Positions 56,501 through 64,000 of a DNA stretch of 64,000 nucleotides are shown here, piece after piece. The stretch spans positions 55,504,093-55,568,092 of the forward strand of contig OX637392.1 of assembly GCA_951799425.1 (NCBI GenBank). Direction: 5' to 3'. Below the pieces are notes generated by a model. That model was not told the DNA's origin, did no database searches, and worked only from the letters and a program-made list of their open reading frames with translations. Within the stretch, counting starts at the first letter, position 1, and each line of letters opens with the position of its first letter. Origin of the DNA: Ilex aquifolium. Taxonomy: Eukaryota > Streptophyta > Magnoliopsida > Aquifoliales > Aquifoliaceae. Made by a program: the position numbers and the translations under genes.

Positions 56501-59500
56501 TGCAAGAAAAGAAATAGTTGTCAGGGAAGTATATTTAATAAGGAAGTAGTAGGAGTACTAGCTCTACTTATTGCAAATCTGTTCAAATATGCCTATATTA
56601 TTTGTGGAGCTTCATTGTCTAATTTGTGCGATTAAGAAATCAAATCTCATCCCCTGGGCCATGCATATTGTATTTACTATTTTTGTCTTCCTTTTCTTTT
56701 TATTGAACTAGCTCTATCATTAGGTGGATTTCTTGTCCACCGCCTTGTACCTTTTCCTTTATTTAACGACAAGAATTCTTGTTTCCTATCAGCAATGCAA
56801 ATTGTATTTACACATAAATTATAAGTGACTAGTACAAGTTCATAAACTACTGACAATCATAGTTATTAGTATTTTACGATACGTCATGATACACCTGAAA
56901 AACAATACGTGTCGTGTCTCTGTATCGTTTTTTGTACCGTATTGTACGATAGGTGAAGATTTTGTTTTCTAATTTTTTTTGGTTTTAAGGGCTGAAATGA
57001 CATCGTTTTATCCCACGACTTATTTTTTAATCACTAGCCAGTGCAACGACGTCATTTCAGTGGCTATGGTTTAACAAAAAACATAAAGTCTGTTGTTAAT
57101 GTTGTTCAATTGAATTCAAAATTCCTGATTAATTTTAATGTTGTTCAAGCAGTTTATGTTAGAAGTTTGAATTAGAGGTCTTTGCATTTTGATATTATTG
57201 AACAATATTGAGAACTTTAATAGTTGGTGGAATATTAATGAAATGCTATGTTATTATGAGTCTATGATTTTGTTTACAAAGGTATATATATTTTATTAAT
57301 AATTATTTAAGGTTGTGCGTATCTTACGATACACGATACGATACGATACACAATATTTTTAAAAAATTATACGTCTTCTGATATGCGATTTGACAACTAA
57401 GCTGCCAATTGCAAGCATATAGGCCATTAAAATTAGTGCATTGTCAGAAATTCGGACTGTTATGCTGTGAACTCCACGTTATTCTTTGCTTGTGTCATAC
57501 ACGTGGAAGTCAGGCTTTACAGACCAAAATGCTACCTTTGCAAACTTAGCAATGAACAAGTGAAGTAGGTTGACATAAGCCAAGGAGCATACTTCGTATT
57601 TATTCTGGCCGATGGGAAGTTGGTTGCAACTAATTCTTGAACCATGGAAACAAGGTTCTAGGAATCAAACTTGTACAAAGAAAGTTTAGTTCTGTCTAAC
57701 TAACCGGTCAAATGCTTGTACTTCTGGTGACATTGCATCTCAGATTTGATTCTATTCTTCATCTAAAGAAGGTGCCTTAGGGTAGAATGTTTTGTCAATC
57801 TGCATTATTCATCATTATTGTAAATTTATCTTCTTTTTCCCCTTTAGGCCCTTTTTTTTTTCCCGCTTGCTTGCTTCTTTCATGTTGCTTGGAAGGAAAA
57901 ATTATGTTCTTCCCATCTAGAATCATTCTGTGAGTTGAATATAATTAGATGTCATTCACTATTACTTTTTCTAGCTTCATTTATGTGGAAGTTTCCTCTT
58001 TTTATATGATTCATCATAGTTCAACATGATAGAGAGAAAAAAAAAAAACTATTCTGGCTTAAACCATCTGGAGGAGCTATTTCCTGAATCAGTGGTTACT
58101 TTTGTTGGGCTAGTATGTTTCACTTTTGGTTTTAACCCAGGCAAAAAAAGAAAAGAAAATGGTGCAAAACATTGTTGAGCTATGGTTTCTGGCATATCTA
58201 ATTGAAATTAAATGGTTGGAGCCCACATGTGGAGTTTGATCATTCTGCGAACATAGTTTTATCTGCACTTCTGCAAGCCAGCACCTTGTGTAGGTGGGCC
58301 TTAAGTCTGTTCTTTCTTCTCGAGAAGAGTTATGTTGAGCTGAAGTTTTCTACCTGTTATCCAGGTTTTTGTGGCGGCAAAATGTCAGTTTCGCAATATC
58401 TAGGCATTATAAGCGCTTTGATGTGTTTGTAGAAGCAGAGGCTAATAAGGCTGCTGGGAAGTATGTTAATGCCTCCATCAACTTCCAGGTTGAGTTTTAT
58501 AAAAGGGAGGGTTTAACCCCATATTCTGAAGCTAAGCTTCCCATTACAAGTGGTATGAGCGTGATTTTTTATATTTCTTCCTTTGTTGTTTGTTGGGACA
58601 AGGCTTTGTTGAGTTGTAGTTGATTTCTTCCTTTGTTGTTGTTGTGTTATTTTCTTCTCTTTCACTTATCATACAGGTTTGTTATATGACTTGGATGCAG
58701 ATGTTCCTGAAGGATGTGTAATAATAAGGGAGCACACTCCTATCTCCAACCTTTTTACTTGTCTATGGTTCAATGAAGTGGACCGTTTTACTTCCAGAGA
58801 TCAGATTAGCTTTTCCATTGTACGGGATAAGATCAGGTCAAAGACAAATTGGACCATCAACATGTTTTTGGATTGCGAAAGACGCAACTTTGTACTTCAG
58901 GTAATCATTTTATTTTTTGTTAATGTTAGCTTTTATACTGCTAAAATTCAAGAAATTAGATGCTCTTCTTATCTTCCTTTTGTCCCCATTTTTCCGGTAA
59001 AAAAATATTTTTTCATAAAAGTTTCGAGAACTGTGGGGGTGATCTATGTTGATTTCAGCACAACCTTTCTAATACTTCTGTATGTTGTGCCAAAGTGATC
59101 ACTGCATGGCTTGTGCTTAATGCTTATATGCCAAATTATATATTTTTTCCACTTTTGGCTTTGGTGACTGGATTAGTGCTCCTAATGTATGATGAACATT
59201 CTAAGCTCTTCTGGATTTTTACAAGGATTAAGTTCCATATTTGTATGTGCGTGTGTGCACGCACGAGCGTGTGTAATTATATTGCCACTTTGTAATTGCA
59301 TGCAGGGGTACCATAGAGATGTGCTGGAACATTGGGCTCCTCCTCCTCCGCCCGGTGCTATAGCTGTTCTCCATCCTCCCCCCGGTGCTATAGCTGTTCG
59401 CCATCCTCCCCCGGGTGCTATAGCTGTTCGCCATCCTCCCTCGGGTGCTATAGCTGTTCGCCATCCTCCACCATCTTTGATAGATTCACCACCACATAAA

Positions 59501-59635
59501 ACATCACCCAACATTTTATTAGACAGTATAGTTAGTATCCCAATCAAAAAGATCCCAGCAAAGCGTGGTAAAGACAAGAAACCCAGTTCAAAGCGTCACC
59601 GGAAAGTCACCCTTGGTAGTAGAGATATCAGTTAA
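53504..59635 (+). CDS. MUCI70-like: MUCI70-like DUF616 glycosyltransferase, 619 aa, nine exons
   Basis: Exons: 53504-53759, 54386-54646, 54844-55054, 55248-55357, 55444-55643, 56171-56274, 58365-58552, 58701-58900, 59306-59635. All nine are in phase with GT/AG borders and sum to 620 codons. The product is a type II Golgi membrane protein: cytosolic head, transmembrane helix at about 63-83, a Pro-rich stem, then the DUF616 catalytic domain. Diagnostic runs are ESMSVHCG, TGFDIDDSDL, FYMFVDEETE, LLFHRLFPNARYSLWID, VDPYQILER, AISRHYKRFDVFVEAEANK and LFTCLWFNEVDRFTSRDQ. In Arabidopsis MUCI70 is a probable hexosyltransferase for pectin in seed mucilage and walls. The C-terminus carries four decapeptide repeats. 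Intron 6 (2.1 kb) is enlarged by a MITE-like insert. Confidence 0.93.
56868..57406. mobile_element. MITE-like insert in MUCI70 intron 6
   Basis: A stretch with CATAGTTATTAGTATTTTACGATACG on the left and, read back from the right, CTTAGTTGTCAAATCGCATATC. ACGATAC motifs recur near both ends. Ends are approximate. Confidence 0.45.
59354..59473 (+). repeat. Coding 30-bp tandem repeat in MUCI70 (PPPGAIAVRH x4)
   Basis: GGTGCTATAGCTGTTC begins at 59354, 59384, 59414 and 59444. Each 30-bp unit encodes ten residues, so copy-number change keeps the frame. It lies after the conserved domain, in the last exon. Confidence 0.92.
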
Positions 59636-60370
59636 AAATAAAAACTGTCTAGCCAAATTTTTTCTTTCCTTCCCTGTTTCAAAATTATTAATTACAGGGT
59701 TGGGAATAGTGGAAGATGAGTATTGTTGTAGTTTTCCACACACACACACACCATCTTCTTTTTTTTTTTTTTTTTTGGGGGGGGGGGGGGGGGTTTGTTT
59801 ACCAAAATTTTCTATTTTTTATTGTATATATGAGTTCCCAATAATTTTCATGTGGGTTGCTACCATTCCTCACAGGTGGTAACCCATCTTCTTGTCATAC
59901 CATCATAGTAACAATACTGTATTGGAACTCATTGTTCAATTGTTAATGTCAGTGCTCTGCTATCAATGAAAATGTTGTTGAAATTACAGATATTTTGTTC
60001 ATTTCCCCTGTTACTTTTGTACAATCTTTCATCTTCTTGAAGTTCCTTGGGAATATTGTTAACACCGTTTTGAGAGCATCCACACGGATTGGTTCAATAG
60101 TCGAGTAAAGGTAAAGTGTGAATCTTTTTAAAAAAAATTAACAATGGCACGGTGTAAAGCCACGGATCTCGATTTCGAATCTAACTGCATGAAATTTGTG
60201 TTCAACTAATACACATGGTTTACGGATGATTGTGTGCAGCCGAGGTTCGGGGTGGTCATTATGATGGGAACAATTTTTCCTTGCCCAAAAACTAATTAAG
60301 AAGAGAATGCAGCTAAAACTTAACTTGATATAAAACTATAGTTTAACAACATTCATATGACTTATATATT
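59636..60370. other. Convergent 3' region of MUCI70 and lipoxygenase
   Basis: Contains (CA)n at 59739-59751, T18 then G17 at 59759-59793, and at about 60100-60250 a piece with a B-box-like GATTTCGAATCTAA that may be a degraded SINE. No gene is seen; both genes' polyadenylation sites should lie here. Confidence 0.55.
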
Positions 60371-63300
60371 TTACACTGTTATACTATTAGGCACACCTCT
60401 GCCAGTAACCCCAGGCCCTGAGCTAGGTATGAGAAGCTCATATGGTGCAATTCCAGCACCACATCTATTTCTAAGGCTTGGATCAGAGTTCCTTCTTTCA
60501 ATCTCCTTTTCTATCTTCTTAATCTCCACTGAAAATTTATAGAATGCCTCAAGGATTATGGGGTCGCCTGACCATGTCGCTAAGTCGTGTCTCTGTCCAA
60601 TATATTCCTCATCGCTCGAGTGTGCTGAGATTATGTCAATAACAGCCATAAACTTTGTTGCTTGGGACAAAGTTGGCAAGGATAGTAAGAAGTACCCATG
60701 GGGATCTGCAAGAAAATCTGCATACTCAGGATCATGATCTTCGGGTATTAATCTCCGCATCAATGGTGGCCGAGTTGGGACATAACCGCCATAAGGGTAC
60801 TGCCCGAAATTGAGTGCAGCATGTTGTGCAGAAGTAAGCCATATGAGGGTGGTGAGAATGCTAGTAAGATCATCTGCATTAGAGACTTTAGGCCACCATG
60901 TAGCTTGACAACAATCAGCATGGCCTACATTGATGGACTCATTGTACCAGGCCAGAAGCTCAATGTCTTCTTGCACCAACCTTGCCTCTGGGTAGTAGTA
61001 ATTCACATATGTTCGAATCACCCTGTTGATCGCGGACCAAATAAGTAGTCCATCATTAGCATAAGGGTAGTCCTCGATGAGCAGTCTCAGCCCATGGGGC
61101 AGTGTTGGATCAGGTAGCGCCACCCCTCTACACCAAAAATTTGAATCATACGTGAGGTGGCTATGAAAATATGTGAATTGCTGAGAATAAGAAGAATTCT
61201 GAGACAAACCTTCGTATTAGGTCTGCAGGAAGCCCCTCCATATCAAAGCGCCACCAATCACGGTAGGCTGCACAGCTGATCTCCATGCAGTATTTGCCTG
61301 GAGTAAAGGCCGACTCAATGACTCCTCCTGCATTAATGAGATCCTTGCGTGCCATGGCATTGATCTCCAACGTATAACGCATATGGGGATCAAGAAGCTT
61401 GAAGACAGGATGCATCACGCTCAACTGTCGATGAGCAGATATGATGAATGGTTCCATGCATGCATGAGTCCGCAACCTGTTGATCAGTCCAATTTTTCCC
61501 TTATAAGAACTTTATTTTTAATTTCGTTCATTAAGCTTACTTGACAATTGAATCTCACTGTATAAGTGATAGCTAAAGACTAGAATCACTCTAATCAAGG
61601 ACAGTTCTATGAATTTATCATAGGGATGGATTTTAGATCTTAAAAAAGTTTGAGGTGGAGAAGGGGTAAGCTTATAGTTTGGATATTCAGGGGCAATCGC
61701 CCCTCCCCATATCAACCATTGACTCTATCTAGGCACAATGTAGTGTTTTGTGACTCACTTAGTTTGACTAAGATTGGTTTAAAGTTTAGCACAATATTCA
61801 GAAGAAGATCAAACATACCAATGATGAACAAGTTGGTGTACTCCTGCATCATTGGAGCAGACATGAGCTTTGCCCAGTTGCCACAGCCAATTGGTTGTGG
61901 CATCAACAGGAGGGCTGAGAACTCGCTTGGACGAACAATTTGAATCTGCAGGTGGAAGACTCAGCTCGATTGCAATTGGCTTCAAAGTTCCTATTGGTGT
62001 CAGGAAGAAGAGAGTACGGGTTGCATAGGCTCTACGACCATCAAGAGCATTTATCCGGTCCAGAAATGGAAGGTATGCATCATGATAATCCAGCAAGAAC
62101 AACTGGTTCGCATCTATTGCCTGAAAAATGACGTAGGTTTATGTAAGATATCCAGAAGCATATAATTCATGTATGAGTGGTGTATATTGTGATGTTACAA
62201 TATGTTTATTTCCCAGCTAAGAGAGAGCCTTTGATGTGCAGGGGTTTGTCTCCAGTTTCCCTCTCCCAACAGTACTGTCCATCTCTCTTTCTACTACTTT
62301 CTACGCCCCACTCCACATCCTTTGTGATTTAGAAACTTTCGAAAAATTCTAAGAAGTATCCAACTACTAATTAGCATACTTTGCACATTGTGCCACGATA
62401 TCTGATTAGTAATAAGGTCCCTTACTGAACTTAATTTTTTCTCTGAGAGTCTAAATTACCTCTTTCATGTGCACAAGTAGTATAACTGCCTGCATTTTCT
62501 TACCTCTTGTATGGACAGTCCATTGAGATGGCCTATGATGTGTTCTTCTCTGAGAGCTGATTCTGGTGGACCATAGACTGCTGGATCAAGTTTGCTTACT
62601 GGAGGAAAAACCTTGAGAAAAATAATTCGTTTTCATCATTCGAGTTTTTATAAAAGAGAATCATTAACTATTCTTAAAATCAATAGTACATATACAAAAT
62701 GTTAATCTCTTCATTCACACCAACCTTCAGCTTCTCTATGCTTAGAGGGTTTATGCCTGCAACAGCTTGACGACCAAATTCATCATCTCGTAAGCAGCAT
62801 GATGTGTCCCCTGGGAGTAAATGAAGTTTGTCAGACAGGTATGAAATGAGTTCAATTTACATAGATTATTTAAGAATTTTTTAACATGATAAATTGTTTT
62901 TAATGACTTCTGATTTTTCAATGGCCCCTATTACTGTTCTTCATTTCATGATGCTGAATTTCTATGCTTCTACTGAGATGTTAGTATATTTTTCCCTTGT
63001 TCTGTTTATTGCATTTCTAACTTACCATGAGGGAAAGTATGGAAAAAACCGAGATTGATTCTTTTAGGCTTTAGCAGGTCTGCCACTCTAGTATATCTTA
63101 AAATCTGGTCAGATGGATATGCTAACAGCCTAACAGAGTTACCAACTGAGGGGAAGTAATAGTAGATATCGTTAAGTTATAACCTCGAGATCCGGCAGAG
63201 AACCCTTATCAGAGAGATGGAATCACATTATGGAGCAGTTCCTTACTAGTAATAACAAAAACAAGCTTGACTAACCACTTACCAGAGAGATTTTTTGGAG

Positions 63301-63612
63301 GATCAAACTTGAGCAGCTCTTCCATGGACTCTTGAAATTTGCTGAAAACCTTTGGCAATGGAAGATTATTCAGAAGTTGTTTCTGTGACTTCATATCGAG
63401 AGGCTTATTTCTGTAAATATTCTCAACGTCAGAGAACCCTTTGAAAACATCATTTTCCATGGGAAGGGTAGCCTTTAAAGATGGAATCACATTACGGAGC
63501 AGTCCCTTCAACTTTGCTACTGAAAAATCTTCGCGTTTTGCGTCTTCCAGTGCTTCATCTCTAGGCACATACATTGGTATCAACTTATTCACTGGGCTCT
63601 CTGCGTATATGT
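60371..63612 (-). CDS. LOX6-like: 13-lipoxygenase, LOX6-like, 3' six exons (5' part outside)
   Basis: Exons, in coding order: 63612-63283, 62810-62725, 62611-62504, 62120-61819, 61476-61210, 61127-60371, in phase throughout (about 616 codons). The start, transit peptide and PLAT domain lie beyond 64000. Family role: oxygenation of linolenic acid at carbon 13 in plastids, feeding jasmonate and volatile synthesis. Seen motifs include VYVPRDE-type [36 protein letters not shown] (both iron-binding His of the first pair span the exon junction), [10 protein letters not shown], and [17 protein letters not shown] (third His and Asn). The last residues are NSITV, where plant LOX normally ends in Ile. 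The wording [17 protein letters not shown] and GLLIWSAI fit the LOX6 clade; the sub-clade call is less sure. Confidence 0.92.
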
Positions 63613-64000
63613 CTGAGGCAAATTATGTACATCAATGCTCTTGTCAATCGATTGTCAACCATATCTTGGCATAAAAAAGTAATTCAATTAACTGATCTTT
63701 CTCAAAATCGGCCCGAGTTTTTTTATCAGAAAATTTGCTCAAGTTCAGTCCTGACAATGATTAATAGTTAAGACGCCAATGCATATATCCCTGCATGTGA
63801 TCCTAATATATGAACTCTCCTTCATGAAGTCATGCAGCGCCTCCTTGATCTAGCCCCTCAATTTAAGTCCAACTAAAGGTGAACTTTAAGAATTTATTTA
63901 GAGTTAAAAATAATTAAAAAGTTGCATGTAATGAGGTTCTTTCATTAAGTCTAGATCATGGAGGGGATGCACTAAGAAAAGTATTAGCTCTAGGAGTTCT
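63613..64000. other. Lipoxygenase intron, running off the window
   Basis: Begins with the acceptor (minus strand CCTCAG) upstream of exon 63612. No further LOX exon is recognisable before the window edge. Confidence 0.5.

Noticed and set aside
59182..59577. Minus-strand frame with GGGWRTAIAP repeats
   Set aside because: Antisense of the MUCI70 coding repeat.

Overview
This is nuclear DNA of a flowering plant, most likely a dicot. It is AT-rich, has spliced genes with GT/AG junctions, plant-only gene families and dense transposons. The species cannot be named from the sequence. Four host genes are supported: a DUF506 (PD-(D/E)XK-like) gene on the minus strand (18293-20688), an intronless L-type lectin receptor kinase on the minus strand (41032-43083), a nine-exon MUCI70-like DUF616 glycosyltransferase on the plus strand (53504-59635), and the 3' part of a plastid 13-lipoxygenase (LOX6-like) on the minus strand (60371-63612), whose 5' exons lie beyond the window. 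The last two are convergent, with stop codons about 735 bp apart.

Positions 1-14883 are one large Athila-lineage Ty3/gypsy complex. A minus-strand LTR (13141-14883), a tRNA-Asp primer site and a gag-protease-RT frame (13009-9293) are mirrored by a plus-strand pro-RT copy (1-1939), making an inverted repeat with arms of at least 2.9 kb around 5.4 kb of unique sequence. Both arms have lost most of RNase H at the same point, where the same ~965-bp non-coding segment sits. The left arm then continues into an intact integrase (2905-4528). The rest of the centre holds a duplicated accessory module: a ~45-aa one-helix membrane ORF followed by a 136-141-aa basic zinc-finger ORF. The second ORF resembles the cysteine-rich nucleic-acid-binding proteins of flexuous plant RNA viruses (carlavirus/vitivirus type). 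One copy is open (7011-7436); the other has a single in-frame stop. This viral-like gene inside a palindromic retroelement is the most unusual feature of the window. The LTR appears to have landed in an exon of a MULE-transposase-like gene.

21439-35923 is a three-copy tandem segmental duplication (units about 4.5-5.2 kb) without convincing genes. It carries copy-specific transposon insertions: a 539-bp hAT element with an 8-bp target duplication, and a nested 1156-bp PIF/Harbinger-type element. An 885-bp tract shared by copies 1 and 2 shows no differences, which suggests gene conversion. The remaining intergenic DNA holds foldback/Mutator-type MITEs, a tRNA-derived SINE, minisatellites and LTR remnants.

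The host genes are ordinary housekeeping, defence and cell-wall functions: jasmonate precursor synthesis (LOX), cell-surface perception (LecRK) and wall polysaccharide synthesis (MUCI70). Nothing suggests they form a pathway cluster. Both LecRK and MUCI70 have a short upstream ORF whose stop overlaps the main start as ATGA.
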